A stretch of 64,000 bases of DNA from a virus, in IMG/VR virus record IMGVR_UViG_3300036770_005214, positions 1 to 64,000 of that record; one strand, given 5' to 3'. Each line of letters begins with the position of its first letter. Positions within the stretch are counted from its first letter, which is position 1. The notes beneath the pieces were generated by a model. It did no database searches. It was not told the origin of the DNA and saw only the letters and a list, made by a program, of their open reading frames with translations. Below, piece by piece: positions 8,270-16,118 of the stretch. A program made the position numbers and the translations under genes.

Positions 8270-9751
8270 TCACGGAGACAAGGTGAAGGCTTGGGTGATG
8301 GGGAACGCGGTGATGATGTTCTTCACCTTCACGTTGTACGCCAGCGCCGCCGAGTTCGAGTAGGTGATGGGCCCGTAGAGGAAGATGGACCCCGCCACCC
8401 CATTGACGCAGTAGCCAGTACCCGTCGCGATCGCGAAGGTCGCATCCCCCATCCCGAAGGCGGCGCCCGCGTTGACGAGGTTGACGCCCGTCGAGTTCGC
8501 GGTCGCGTTGCGGATGGTCGAGTAGCCCAGGAAGACCGTCCCGCCGGTGATGCGGATGACCTCGTTCGCGAGGGAGCCCTCAATCTGGCTGTTGTAGACC
8601 TCCACCGTCCCGGCGGCGCACTGGATCTGATACTGGTAGTCCGCGACCTCGCAGCCGTTGCGGATGAGCGTGTAGCCCTGGACGTGGTTCACGCCGACGC
8701 CCGCCGTCCCTGCCCCTTGGATGGTGGTCCCGTCGAGGTAGCAGGACGAGCCGGCGCCCGAGTTGTTGACCACCACAGCGTCACCGCTGACGCCGGACAG
8801 GTTGTAGATGTAGCAGTTGACCATGCGCAGCCGAGCCGGCGCCGTCCCTGCGAAGTTCACGCCCTGCGCACCCGCGAAGCTCGCATTGATGAACAGGTTT
8901 TCGAGGTGGATCGTGTTTTCGAGGATGTTTAGGCCCGCGGCGGGCGCGAAGGTCACCTTGCCGATGTTCGGGGCGTAGCTGCGGGGAGAGGACAGCCCGA
9001 TGACGCTAAGGCGCTTCTGCGCCGGGAAGGTCACGTCGCCCCAGGACGTGATGGGCGACACGGCCCCGATGGGTCCGACGAAGATGGTGTCGTTCGCCGC
9101 CGCGGCGTTCACCGCGTCTTGAAGCGTGGCGTACTTCCCGCCCACGATGACGAAGTGAACCTTCGACGTGGAGCCGCCCATGCCCTGCACGGTGGCCGCC
9201 TGGGAGCCTGCACCCGGACCCGCGATGACGTCCTGGGTCAGTTCGGTGATGCCTCCGCCGCCCCCGCCTGCCTGCCACGTCGGCGCGAGGCCGGCACCGT
9301 TGCTGGTGAGTACTTCACCGGCCGCGCCTGCCGCACTGTTGACGAGGATGTTCGTCCCAATGAGGTCGACCGTTTCGCCCGCGGTGCCGAGGGTGAGCGT
9401 GCCGCCGATTCCGGTCTCCACGATCAGGCCTGGGTTGCCCGTGATGATGCCCTGGCCAATGTCGATGGCCGATCCGCCCGTGGCGACCGTCAGGTTCGTC
9501 GTGTCATAGGTGAAGTTCGGATCGCCGGCGAGCGCCCCGCCGCTGTTGTACTGCACCTCGTTGGGGTTGCCCGCGGGCGCGGTCGTCGTCGCAGGCGCCC
9601 ACGCGGCCCCATCGTAGGCATACAGCGAGTTCGCCGAGACGACGAAGGCCGTGTCCCCCGTCTCCAGGTTCGGGTTGCCGACCGGCAAAGCGGCGGGGTT
9701 CGCGAACGAGCCCCAGTAGGAGTGTGCAGAGGTGGGAGAGCGGAGGGCCAT
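8270..9751 (-). CDS. Tail spike, beta-helix
   Basis: 493 residues from ATG at 9751, preceded by the same TGAGGTAG spacer as its neighbours. The order is the attachment module (Met-Ala-Leu-Arg-Ser-Pro, Tyr-Trp-Gly, Gly-Asp-Thr-Ala-Phe), a Gly-Glu-Val-Leu-Thr-Ser-Asn-Gly / Thr-Trp-Gln-Ala-Gly cassette near residue 140, then Lys-Tyr-Ala-Thr-Leu-Gln-Asp-Ala-Val-Asn-Ala-Ala. That last stretch is a typical entry helix of pectate-lyase-like spikes. A long right-handed beta-helix fills the rest. The likely role is host-surface recognition. It shares architecture but not sequence detail in the helix with 5850-8261, consistent with swapping of C-terminal receptor domains onto a common base. Confidence 0.78.
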   Translation of the reverse strand: MALRSPTSAHSYWGSFANPAALPVGNPNLETGDTAFVVSANSLYAYDGAAWAPATTTAPAGNPNEVQYNSGGALAGDPNFTYDTTNLTVATGGSAIDIGQGIITGNPGLIVETGIGGTLTLGTAGETVDLIGTNILVNSAAGAAGEVLTSNGAGLAPTWQAGGGGGGITELTQDVIAGPGAGSQAATVQGMGGSTSKVHFVIVGGKYATLQDAVNAAAANDTIFVGPIGAVSPITSWGDVTFPAQKRLSVIGLSSPRSYAPNIGKVTFAPAAGLNILENTIHLENLFINASFAGAQGVNFAGTAPARLRMVNCYIYNLSGVSGDAVVVNNSGAGSSCYLDGTTIQGAGTAGVGVNHVQGYTLIRNGCEVADYQYQIQCAAGTVEVYNSQIEGSLANEVIRITGGTVFLGYSTIRNATANSTGVNLVNAGAAFGMGDATFAIATGTGYCVNGVAGSIFLYGPITYSNSAALAYNVKVKNIITAFPITQAFTLSP

Positions 9752-9759
9752 GAGCTACC

Positions 9760-11121
9760 TCAGGTGAGCGCGAGCCAGTCGATCGCGGCAAGATAGTTGG
9801 CGTTACCGCCGGAAAGGTTCGTCACGAGGAGCGAGATGGTGTCCGAGGTTCCGGCCACGTCTGCGCCCAGTGTGAGCGTCGTGTTGGTGAGTTCGAGGTT
9901 CGCGGGTGGCGTGGTGTTGGAGAACACGCCCGCTGCGATGACGGTCCCGGTCCCTGGCGTCACCGAGCCCGCGATGTCCACGTCACAGTAGCCCACCGAG
10001 CCCGCTGCCCACGTCGCCCCGGCGATGGTGCCGTTGTAGATCAGTTCCCACTTGCTCGTCCCGTTGCTGTCGGCGAGCGGGCCCACAGCCGTCGGGATGA
10101 TGGTCACGCGGGGGTAGGCGCCCATGTGACGGATCGAGAACATGGTGTAGTTCGCGCCGTTGCCAACGCCCGTGATCCGAGCCGGACACGCGAACCCAAA
10201 CTTGGTCCCGGTGCCCGTCAGGCCGCCCTCACTCATCACCGTCGAGCAGATGCACGCGATCGAGGCGGGCGCCGCGAGGCCCACATCGCCCGTCACCTCG
10301 TACCGGATGGGGAGGTTGGGGGTGGTCATGTAGACGGACGGATTCAGGTTCGCGTTGTCGAAGCGGTGCGCGTAGATGACCTGACCGTTGATCACGAAGC
10401 CGAGACGGGCCGAGCCCACGCCCAGCCACTCAAAGTCGATCACCAAGATCTGCGTCGCGGTGAAGTCGAGCGTCACGCCGCTCGGTCCCGAGCCATCCAT
10501 GGGGTCGAGGTTCCACGCCGCCTGCGCGACCGTCGTCGTGGGGACCAGCGAGGTCGAGCGCCGCACGAGGTACGCGGTCCCGCCCGACAGTTCCAAGAAG
10601 AAGCCGTTGCCCGAGTCGAAGTAGCCCGCCCGCTTGGTCGCGTTGGCCGTGATGCCGTTCAGGTTGAACGTGCAGAAGATCAGTTGGCTCTTGCCGGGCT
10701 GGTAGGTGAAGTACCGCCGCGACTGCCGCACCGAGGACTGCCCCGCCGCCACCGTCAGCGCCACGGTCGCATTGAGCGCCGACCACACGCCGGCCCCAGC
10801 CCCGCCCGACTGCGACTCGGCCCAGTAGAGCGGCTGCGCATCATAGACGAGCTTCGAGTCGAATACCGTCTGGGGGTTCGAGGTGCGCAGCCGCCCGAAG
10901 GCGTCGAAGTTGGCAGAGGTGAGAGCCATAGCCGTCCAGGTTGCTGCGCCCAAGGTGGCGTTGATGCAGAAGTAGAGCATGGCGTCGCTGGTGACGTAAG
11001 CCGTGTCCCCCGGTTGGAGGTTCGGGTTTTGCGTCGCGCTGCCGGTGATGTTCGGAAGATCTCCGTAGGTGGCGAAGATGCCCCAATAGCCATGGTAAGC
11101 GACTGGCGAGCGGAGAGCCAA
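9760..11121 (-). CDS. Virion structural protein, tail-fibre-like
   Basis: 453 residues, starting at TTG (11121) with GAGG 9-12 nt upstream. The first 60 residues carry the shared attachment module. The remainder has the features of a virion protein family widespread in phages. These include Phe-Gly-Arg-Leu-Arg near residue 75, Arg-Gln-Ser-x-Arg-Tyr-Phe-Thr-Tyr-Gln-Pro-Gly-Lys-Ser-Gln near 140, Gly-Tyr-Phe-Asp, Trp-Asn-x-Asp-x-Met-Asp-Gly-Ser-Gly-Pro-Ser-Gly, Asp-Phe-Glu-Trp-Leu-Gly-Val-Gly and Thr-Pro-Asn-Leu-Pro-Ile-Arg-Tyr-Glu. The fold is probably beta-sandwich; there is no beta-helix. Family recognition comes from these motifs; the exact location on the virion is not known. Confidence 0.78.
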   Translation of the reverse strand: MALRSPVAYHGYWGIFATYGDLPNITGSATQNPNLQPGDTAYVTSDAMLYFCINATLGAATWTAMALTSANFDAFGRLRTSNPQTVFDSKLVYDAQPLYWAESQSGGAGAGVWSALNATVALTVAAGQSSVRQSRRYFTYQPGKSQLIFCTFNLNGITANATKRAGYFDSGNGFFLELSGGTAYLVRRSTSLVPTTTVAQAAWNLDPMDGSGPSGVTLDFTATQILVIDFEWLGVGSARLGFVINGQVIYAHRFDNANLNPSVYMTTPNLPIRYEVTGDVGLAAPASIACICSTVMSEGGLTGTGTKFGFACPARITGVGNGANYTMFSIRHMGAYPRVTIIPTAVGPLADSNGTSKWELIYNGTIAGATWAAGSVGYCDVDIAGSVTPGTGTVIAAGVFSNTTPPANLELTNTTLTLGADVAGTSDTISLLVTNLSGGNANYLAAIDWLALT

Positions 11122-11129
11122 GGCTTACC

Positions 11130-12560
11130 TCAGAGCAGAATGTTGTGCGCGGCCTCGTCGCTTCCCGCAGTGACCAGTTGCGTCCCCGGCTGCGCCGTGA
11201 TGACGTTCGCGACGATGATGTCGTTGGAGCCCGCAGAGGAGTCGACACCCGTCTCCGCCGTGATGTCCGACCCGCCGATGCGGACCTGGGTGCCCGCGTT
11301 CACCACCACGCCGAAGGTGCCGGAAGCGGGGGCGGAGTCGAGCGCGATGGTCGAACCCTGCACCGATCCGGTCGCAGTAGAGCCCAGGTTCAGGAACAGC
11401 ACGCCGATGGTGCCCCCCGACGGGGAGGAGATGGTGCAGCCACCGTCGACCGCCAGCGAAGCGGAGCCGGTAGCCCCGTAGGACACCATACCGTAGCTGG
11501 TGAAGTTGGTGGCGGAGCACCCGTTGGCCGCGAGCCGGGTCGTGATGAACGCCCCGTTGGCGATCATGCCGCCGTCGCCGCCGTTCGCCGAGCAGCCCGA
11601 GAGCGTCATGGTCGACCCACGGCTCACGAAGCTCGCCAAGGCCTCATCGGGGTTCACCGGGCTGCGCGTGCCGCTCACGGTCGCCCGGCAGCCAACGCAG
11701 GTCATCGGCGTGAAGTTGCCGTAGAAGGCCCCGCGGATGTTGCTGGTCGCGGTGGCGTCGCGGGTGTACTCGACGGTGACGTTCTCGATGTAGACCGGAT
11801 CTCCACCGCTTCCTTCCACGATGCCGAGGCCGCCGCCGTTGCCGGTGTCCAAGGTCGTCTGGATCAGCAGGTCGCGAAGGGTGCCGCCGTTGCCGACCTC
11901 GAACACGGTCGTCTCGGCGGGCGCCGAGTTGTTGCCGAGGATGATGGTCCCAGCCCCGGCCCCGCTGACCACGACGCCAGGGACCTGGAACTGCACGCCG
12001 GGCGAGCCGGGCTGATTCAGGTCGTAGGTGCCGGCCCGGATGTGGATGTCGCCGGGAGCCCCACCGGCCGCGCTGCAAGCCGTGGCGATGCCCGAGCCGT
12101 CACCCGGATCGGGGATGTACACGAAGCCGCCGGCGCTGAAGGCGACCGCCGAGTCGCCGTTCGGGACGTTGCCGACGACGTAGCGGGGACCGAAGTAGGT
12201 CGAGCCGCCGCCACCGCCGCCGGGAGCGAGGATGTACTCCGCCCCGTCCCAGATGAAGGTGTCGCCGATGGCCGGCGCCGCAGAACTGACGGGATTGTTC
12301 TGGATGCCCGTGACGGGGGACTGGCCAGGGGCGCCGAAGCCCCCGGTCGACGTCCAGAGGGTGACCCAGACCGTCCCGCCGAGACAGAGGTACAGAGCGG
12401 TGGGCGGGCCTACGCCAGAGCCACCGCGCAGAGCCGCGAAGGATCCGCCACGGCGGTCGAGGATGCCGTTCGGATCGGCTTCCACAGACTCGACGTCCGG
12501 GTACTGGTTTCCGCCCAGGGACAGACGCCGGCTGTAGAGCCGGCCGATGGTATCGCCCAC
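11130..12560 (-). CDS. Tail spike, beta-helix, first of cluster
   Basis: 476 residues from GTG at 12560. Its N-terminus differs from the neighbouring module (it begins Gly-Asp-Thr-Ile-Gly-Arg-Leu-Tyr-Ser-Arg-Arg), so it may anchor elsewhere on the particle. After a Gly-rich linker near residue 140 comes a right-handed beta-helix (from about residue 180). It has turns such as Val-Val-Ser-Gly-Ala-Gly-Ala-Gly-Thr-Ile-Ile and Leu-Arg-Asp-Leu-Leu-Ile-Gln. Ends of turns are rich in Gly, Ser and Asn. It is the first gene of the minus-strand virion cluster; a short, hairpin-rich leader precedes it. Surface recognition or polysaccharide binding is inferred from the fold. Confidence 0.75.
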   Translation of the reverse strand: MGDTIGRLYSRRLSLGGNQYPDVESVEADPNGILDRRGGSFAALRGGSGVGPPTALYLCLGGTVWVTLWTSTGGFGAPGQSPVTGIQNNPVSSAAPAIGDTFIWDGAEYILAPGGGGGGSTYFGPRYVVGNVPNGDSAVAFSAGGFVYIPDPGDGSGIATACSAAGGAPGDIHIRAGTYDLNQPGSPGVQFQVPGVVVSGAGAGTIILGNNSAPAETTVFEVGNGGTLRDLLIQTTLDTGNGGGLGIVEGSGGDPVYIENVTVEYTRDATATSNIRGAFYGNFTPMTCVGCRATVSGTRSPVNPDEALASFVSRGSTMTLSGCSANGGDGGMIANGAFITTRLAANGCSATNFTSYGMVSYGATGSASLAVDGGCTISSPSGGTIGVLFLNLGSTATGSVQGSTIALDSAPASGTFGVVVNAGTQVRIGGSDITAETGVDSSAGSNDIIVANVITAQPGTQLVTAGSDEAAHNILL

Positions 12561-12600
12561 GAGACCCCCAAGGGGGGCGCACCCCCACGGGGAGTACCTA
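12561..12600 (-). promoter_or_regulatory. Hairpin-rich leader of tail cluster
   Basis: Three overlapping GC hairpins can form here: CCCCC-AA-GGGGG (12565-12576), GGGGG-CGCA-CCCCC (12573-12586) and CCCC-AC-GGGG (12583-12592). They share bases, so forming one excludes its neighbour, a layout that could control read-through or translation of the GTG at 12560. There is no U-tract. Function is inferred. Confidence 0.35.
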
Positions 12601-12602
12601 CC

Positions 12603-13076
12603 TCACTTCACGCCGACCGAGCAAGGGGTAACAGGGGTGGCAAGCCCCTTTGGAGGTCTACCAAAGCGCAGGCCCGTCGCGATGGCCACTTGAGCGACCA
12701 TGATGGTCAGCGGACCGACCACGAAGGGCCAGTACGGGTGGAGGATAACCCGGAGCGACAGCGGATCACAACCGAGCACGCTGCGGTAGAGCCGCTGCAT
12801 GGAGCGGGCCAAGATCTCGGTGTGGTCGTCGCCGTCCTCGGGCGCGAGGGCGTGGCCAGCCTCGTGGAGGGCCACCACGGTCCAGAGGGTGCCAGGGATG
12901 CGGGGATCGACCCAGATGGTCCGCCGAGTGAGGCGCTTGCCGCCGACCCGACAGCCGGCCGTGGCGCACAGGCCGCCGAAGCCTTCCGGGGGCGGGGCGT
13001 GGATGACCGCGATGCGAAGCCGCTGGATGGCAGCGGTGACCTCCGCCCGCGTCACAGGGTCACCACGCTGGGCCAT
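12603..13076 (-). CDS. HExxH metallopeptidase, membrane-anchored
   Basis: 157 residues from ATG at 13076. Residues 68-75 read Ala-Leu-His-Glu-Ala-Gly-His-Ala, the zinc-binding HExxH motif of metallopeptidases. It is followed by an Asp-Asp-His that could supply the third ligand. A hydrophobic segment (about residues 119-136) near the C-terminus looks like a single membrane span. The predicted size is small for a secreted protease, so it may act on a specific protein at the membrane, for example during lysis, entry or modification of the host surface (inference). The start overlaps the end of the upstream gene by 25 nt. The catalytic motif is clear; substrate and topology are not. Confidence 0.65.
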   Translation of the reverse strand: MAQRGDPVTRAEVTAAIQRLRIAVIHAPPPEGFGGLCATAGCRVGGKRLTRRTIWVDPRIPGTLWTVVALHEAGHALAPEDGDDHTEILARSMQRLYRSVLGCDPLSLRVILHPYWPFVVGPLTIMVAQVAIATGLRFGRPPKGLATPVTPCSVGVK

Positions 13077-13654
13077 GCGTGGCTGCTTAGGACGGCGTGC
13101 TCCAGGGCCGTGCGGTAGGCCAAGATCTCACCGGAGGTCGGGGGCCGGTCCAGGAACCGCCGAAGGGCCAGGAGGCCCCGGAACGGCACCGCGGGCGGAA
13201 GGTCCTCGGGGTCCGAGAGGAGACCCACCTCCAGGTGCCCCGAAGCCGTCAGCCGGGCCGCCATCGTCCGCCCGAAGGCGTCGAGGTGGCTCGCCAGGGT
13301 CAGCTTGACCGACCCCTCGGGCTGCTCGGGGAGAGGGTGCAGGCGAAGCTCGTAGGTCAGCGCCCCGATACCCGACCCCCAAAGGGCGCCCGTGGGGTGC
13401 TCCTGGGTGTCCTCCCGCTCCATGCCGTGCGCCTGGAGCAGGTCATCCACCACCGGCAGAACCTCGACCACACACGGCTGGTACCACGCCAGCAGGGTGC
13501 AGGGGAGCGGCCGATCGGGCTCGTGGGAGCGGCGGGCGCAGGGCCGGGCCTCGAAGCCGGGCAGGTCGCCTAGCGTCTCCCGGATGGCGTCCAGGGCGCC
13601 GCGGTACAGGGCGCTGCGCAGCGTCCGATGCGCGAGGTAGGGAAGGCCGCTCAC
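13052..13654 (-). CDS. Hypothetical protein
   Basis: 200 residues, GTG start at 13654 overlapping the stop of the upstream gene (GTGA). No motif is recognised. The protein is Leu/Pro/Arg-rich with a run of acidic and hydrophobic segments and no membrane span. It lies between a small basic protein gene and the metallopeptidase gene in an overlapping three-gene block, so the three products are likely made together. Its position next to the tail cluster is the only clue to its role. Confidence 0.6.
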   Translation of the reverse strand: MSGLPYLAHRTLRSALYRGALDAIRETLGDLPGFEARPCARRSHEPDRPLPCTLLAWYQPCVVEVLPVVDDLLQAHGMEREDTQEHPTGALWGSGIGALTYELRLHPLPEQPEGSVKLTLASHLDAFGRTMAARLTASGHLEVGLLSDPEDLPPAVPFRGLLALRRFLDRPPTSGEILAYRTALEHAVLSSHAWPSVVTL

Positions 13655-13959
13655 AGGTCCCTCATGTCCCGCAAGGGGCCGGGAAGACGGGCGATCACCG
13701 ACCGGAGGTAGATGGCTCGGGGCACGCTGCCCCGCTGGCGGTCTAGCTCGGCTAGCTCGTCGTCCGAGAGCCGGACGTACTGCTCCTGGGGGACGTCTCG
13801 GACCTCGTTCTGGGACAGGATCAGCTTGCCGTCGCGGATGCCGCGGAGCATACGCCGGAAGTCGGTGATCCCGTTCAAGATCTTGGGGTCGGAGCGAAAC
13901 TTGACCGCGACCTTCGCGGTCCGGTCGGGGCTGTTCTTGACGTGGGGTGTTCTGGGCAT
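13651..13959 (-). CDS. Small basic hypothetical protein
   Basis: 102 residues from ATG at 13959, chosen because AGGAG lies 5 nt upstream; a longer frame from 14019 has a Pro-rich, implausible N-terminus. The N-terminal 35 residues are basic (Lys/Arg rich). The C-terminal half, with Leu-Ser-Asp-Asp-Glu-Leu-Ala-Glu-Leu-Asp and then Pro-Arg-Ala-Ile-Tyr-Leu-Arg-Ser-Val-Ile, resembles the end of a ribbon-helix-helix or similar DNA-binding domain, but I cannot assign a family. A DNA-binding accessory protein is possible. Confidence 0.55.
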   Translation of the reverse strand: MPRTPHVKNSPDRTAKVAVKFRSDPKILNGITDFRRMLRGIRDGKLILSQNEVRDVPQEQYVRLSDDELAELDRQRGSVPRAIYLRSVIARLPGPLRDMRDL

Positions 13960-13993
13960 GGGGTCTCCTGGTGGGCTGGTATATGCCGGGGGG

Positions 13994-14494
13994 CTACGGG
14001 GTGCAAGGGGATAGGGCAAGCCAGTCCGGGGGCTCGCGACGCGTCCAGCGGGCTGCTGGGCCCCAGGCTTGATACTTGGCCGTGAGGCAGCGCCGGTAGG
14101 CGGCGTAGGGGTCGGGGCCGCGCAAGGCCTCGGGCATGGCCTGGGGGATCGGGGGAGCGGGATCGGCCGGGATCAGGGAGGCCGCCGCACGGGCGCCTAG
14201 CAGGGCCGCCAGGGAGCCGTGGACGCGGCCGTACCGGTGGGCGTACTCGGCGCAGAGGGCTTCGCCGTGGTCCGCTACCCAGAGGTAGGCGGCTCGCGAG
14301 GAGGCCGCCCAGCGGACGCAGGGATGACCCTGGTGGGTGGGCCGGTAGCCACCCGGGGGGACCTCGGAAGGGGCCGCAAGGTGCAGGGCGGTCCACACGA
14401 TCTGCGCCGACTCCAACGCCATCTTGACGACGTGGCGATCGGCCAGGGCGAGAGCCGCCCTAGCCGGATCGGGATCGGAGGCAAAGACGTTCAC
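13994..14494 (-). CDS. Conserved phage protein of unknown function
   Basis: 166 residues from GTG at 14494. The pattern Met-Asn-x-Phe-x-x-Asp-x-Asp-Pro near the start, Asp-x-His-Val-Val-Lys-Met-x-Leu-Glu-x-Ala-Gln (about residues 19-31) and Tyr-Arg-Pro-Thr-His-Gln-x-His-Pro-Cys (about 50-59) is one I know from uncharacterised proteins in many tailed phages. So are the Tyr-Leu-Trp and the later His-Arg-Tyr-Gly-Arg-Val-His. The conserved His, Asp and Cys positions suggest metal binding or catalysis, but no function is established. It begins 3 nt after the stop of the DUF2958 gene, in the same transcription unit. Confidence 0.7.
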   Translation of the reverse strand: MNVFASDPDPARAALALADRHVVKMALESAQIVWTALHLAAPSEVPPGGYRPTHQGHPCVRWAASSRAAYLWVADHGEALCAEYAHRYGRVHGSLAALLGARAAASLIPADPAPPIPQAMPEALRGPDPYAAYRRCLTAKYQAWGPAARWTRREPPDWLALSPCTP

Positions 14495-14497
14495 GGG

Positions 14498-14848
14498 TCA
14501 CCCGTTCCGGCGGGCTTCGGACATCGGGCAGGGCTTCCAGTAGAGGTCCCGCTCGATCAGGGGCAGGTTGCCGCCCCGCATGACGCGGACCGTCATCGCA
14601 AGATCGCCCACGTCGATGTACCCGTACTCCCCCATGCCCATGCCCATATCGGCCCAGCCGAAGGCCTCGCCCGTCTTGGGGTCGTACTCGGTCAGGAACC
14701 AAGTCGCGCCGCTGTACGGCGAGAACAGCTTGACGTGGGCGATGGGGTCGGGGTTCTTCTCCTGGCCGCGAAGGGGTGGGAGCTTCTTGGCTACCGAGTC
14801 GGGGAGCAGTTGGTGCTTGCGGGGGCCGTCAGTGGGGAAGCGGGGCAT
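14498..14848 (-). CDS. DUF2958 family protein
   Basis: 116 residues from ATG at 14848, supported by the upstream sequence GGAGAC and by a leader identical to those of two neighbouring genes. The sequence Lys-Lys-Leu-Pro-Pro-Leu, Asp-Pro-Ile-x-His-Val-Lys-x-Phe, Thr-Trp-Phe-Leu-Thr-Glu-Tyr-Asp, Ala-Phe-Gly-Trp-Ala and the closing Leu-Pro-Ile/Leu-Ile-Glu-Arg-Asp-Leu-Tyr-Trp-Lys-Pro follows the DUF2958 pattern. DUF2958 proteins are common on plasmids, integrative elements and phages and have no defined biochemical role. Longer frames upstream are low-complexity and rejected. Confidence 0.82.
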   Translation of the reverse strand: MPRFPTDGPRKHQLLPDSVAKKLPPLRGQEKNPDPIAHVKLFSPYSGATWFLTEYDPKTGEAFGWADMGMGMGEYGYIDVGDLAMTVRVMRGGNLPLIERDLYWKPCPMSEARRNG

Positions 14849-14878
14849 GGTCGTGTCTCCAGAGTGAAAGGGAAGGGA
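14846..14878 (-). repeat. Repeated translation-start leader, copy 1
   Basis: The ~30 nt upstream of the ATG at 14848 (minus strand, CCCTTCCC then TTTCACTCTGGAGACACGACC) recurs before the gene at 15321 and, slightly altered, before the gene at 16348. GGAGAC is the ribosome-binding site. This points to duplication of small gene cassettes or a shared translational control site. Confidence 0.7.
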
Positions 14879-14922
14879 AGGGAAGGGGAGCCCAGCCGAA
14901 GCCGGGCCCCACCAGGGAAGGA

Positions 14923-15321
14923 TCACCGGATCTCGGCGAGGGTCTGGAGCATGGCCTCCGCGTGGGCCTTGCGGGCCTGCACGAGGGCCGTCTTGTGGAT
15001 GGGGCGGACGGGGGGATGGCCGTCCTCGGCAGTCCAGGCGCGAGCGATCATGTCCGCGTCTTGGCGGGTCCAGAGGAGCGTCCCACACACGTCACCGCGG
15101 ACGCCCTTGAGGGCGTAGCCCTTGCGGCCGTCGCGGCCGGCTACGGAGCCGATCGCCAGGGTGCAGTCCTCCAGGGCCACGGCCCACACATGAGCGACCA
15201 GGGCCACATGGCCCAGCCGGGCGGACTCGGCCTCACGAGCGAGGTACTCCTCGGCCTCGGCGATCGTCTGGGTGTAGAGGGCGACGTACTGGTCGCGGAT
15301 AGAGGAGCGGGCGGTCATCAT
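14923..15321 (-). CDS. Hypothetical protein, helical
   Basis: 132 residues starting Met-Met at 15321. The first ATG is preferred because the preceding leader is identical to that of the 14848 gene at the same spacing. The protein is mainly helical, Ala/Arg/Glu-rich, with no cysteines in a metal-binding arrangement and no membrane span. No family is recognised. It is one of the run of short minus-strand accessory genes. Confidence 0.65.
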   Translation of the reverse strand: MMTARSSIRDQYVALYTQTIAEAEEYLAREAESARLGHVALVAHVWAVALEDCTLAIGSVAGRDGRKGYALKGVRGDVCGTLLWTRQDADMIARAWTAEDGHPPVRPIHKTALVQARKAHAEAMLQTLAEIR

Positions 15322-15352
15322 GGTCGTGTCTCCAGAGTGAAAGGGAAGGGAA
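15319..15352 (-). repeat. Repeated translation-start leader, copy 2
   Basis: Identical over about 30 nt to the leader at 14846-14878, including the GGAGAC ribosome-binding site. It is placed directly before the ATG at 15321. Confidence 0.7.
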
Positions 15353-15358
15353 GGGGGA

Positions 15359-15694
15359 TCAGGCTTGGGCGTCGATCAGCGCGTCGACCTGGGCGGGGAA
15401 GCTCGAATCGAAGGCCGCCCCGCTGTTGCGCAGGACTTGGAGCAGCGACCAGTCCGAGTAGGCAAACCCGAAGGGGCCGGCGCTACGGGGGCCCGCCGCC
15501 GCGAAGTCGTTGAAGAGGACCACCGTCCAGTGATCGAGGGCTTCCACCTTCCCGCCCTTGCGGCGGGCTCCGCGGCGGTCAGCGGCAGCGGCGTCGACCA
15601 GATAGGCCTTGGCGGCCGAGCGGTAGGCTCGGAGGACCTTGGAGGCGGCGGGGTGCTGCGCGAAGAACTTGGCAAGGGAGGTCTTGGTGGCCAT
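15359..15694 (-). CDS. Hypothetical protein
   Basis: 111 residues from ATG at 15694, with AGGAGAC upstream. The N-terminal 50 residues are basic and Ala-rich (Thr-Lys-Thr-Ser-Leu-Ala-Lys-Phe-Phe then a helix). The middle carries Asp-His-Trp-Thr-Val-Val-Leu-Phe-Asn-Asp-Phe, and the end is acidic. No family is recognised. It is the first gene after a promoter with the shared leader block (15715-15772), so its expression is probably linked to the genes at 17363, 19041 and 26343. Confidence 0.62.
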   Translation of the reverse strand: MATKTSLAKFFAQHPAASKVLRAYRSAAKAYLVDAAAADRRGARRKGGKVEALDHWTVVLFNDFAAAGPRSAGPFGFAYSDWSLLQVLRNSGAAFDSSFPAQVDALIDAQA

Positions 15695-15714
15695 GGTCGG
15701 GTCTCCTGTTTGCC

Positions 15715-15778
15715 GGGCGGGCACCGTTGCCGCCGGCACTGTCTCTGTATCCAGGGGCGGCCGTACCGTCAACCAAGA
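15715..15778 (-). promoter_or_regulatory. TTGACG promoter with shared leader, copy 1
   Basis: On the minus strand the sequence reads TTGACG (15772-15767), 17 nt, TACAGA (15749-15744). The leader ACAGTGCCGGCGGCAACGG then TGCC follows and can fold as GCCGG...CCGGC. The region upstream of -35 reads ATCTGCACCTTCTTGG, also conserved in copy 2. A second TTGACG lies further upstream (at 15813-15818), giving a possible tandem promoter with TAGCAA as its -10. Confidence 0.7.
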
Positions 15779-15917
15779 AGGTGCAGATTGCTAAAAAAGG
15801 GCCTTAGAACCGTCAATCTTTCTGATCGGTGGTTCGGGCGGTTCGCCCGCGGGAGGCCCGGCCAGAGGGCAAGGCCCCCAGAGGGGGAAGGGGCAAAGGG
15901 GGAAGGGGTAAGGGGGG

Positions 15918-16118
15918 TCAGGCCCACAAGCGCAGTAGGCGCTCGTCCTGCGCAGCCCGTACCCTTGCCCTGCGGGCCCGCTCCTCGGGATGCCTCCGCA
16001 TCTCGGCACGCAGCCGGATGATGGCTGCCTCGGCCGTCAGGGCCACGCAGGGGTCGTCCGAGAAGACGTCCCGGCGAGCGGCGTGCAGGTCCCGCTCGAT
16101 CTCCTCCAGGGCCCTCAC
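15918..16118 (-). CDS. Small helical protein
   Basis: 66 residues from GTG at 16118, which overlaps the stop of the preceding gene (GTGA). The protein is almost entirely charged helix (Arg/Glu/Ala), probably a short coiled coil. No family is recognised; translational coupling to the 77-residue product upstream suggests they act together. Confidence 0.55.
   Translation of the reverse strand: MRALEEIERDLHAARRDVFSDDPCVALTAEAAIIRLRAEMRRHPEERARRARVRAAQDERLLRLWA

Noticed and set aside
4568-8363. Long plus-strand frames opposite the tail genes
   Set aside because: Arg/Gly/Ala-rich shadows of the beta-rich virion proteins, with no start signals or domains.
13994-14494. Pyrimidine-dimer glycosylase (endonuclease V)
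   Set aside because: The Met-Asn-x-Phe and His-Val-Val-Lys-Met pattern belongs to an uncharacterised phage family and lacks the T4 endonuclease V N-terminus.
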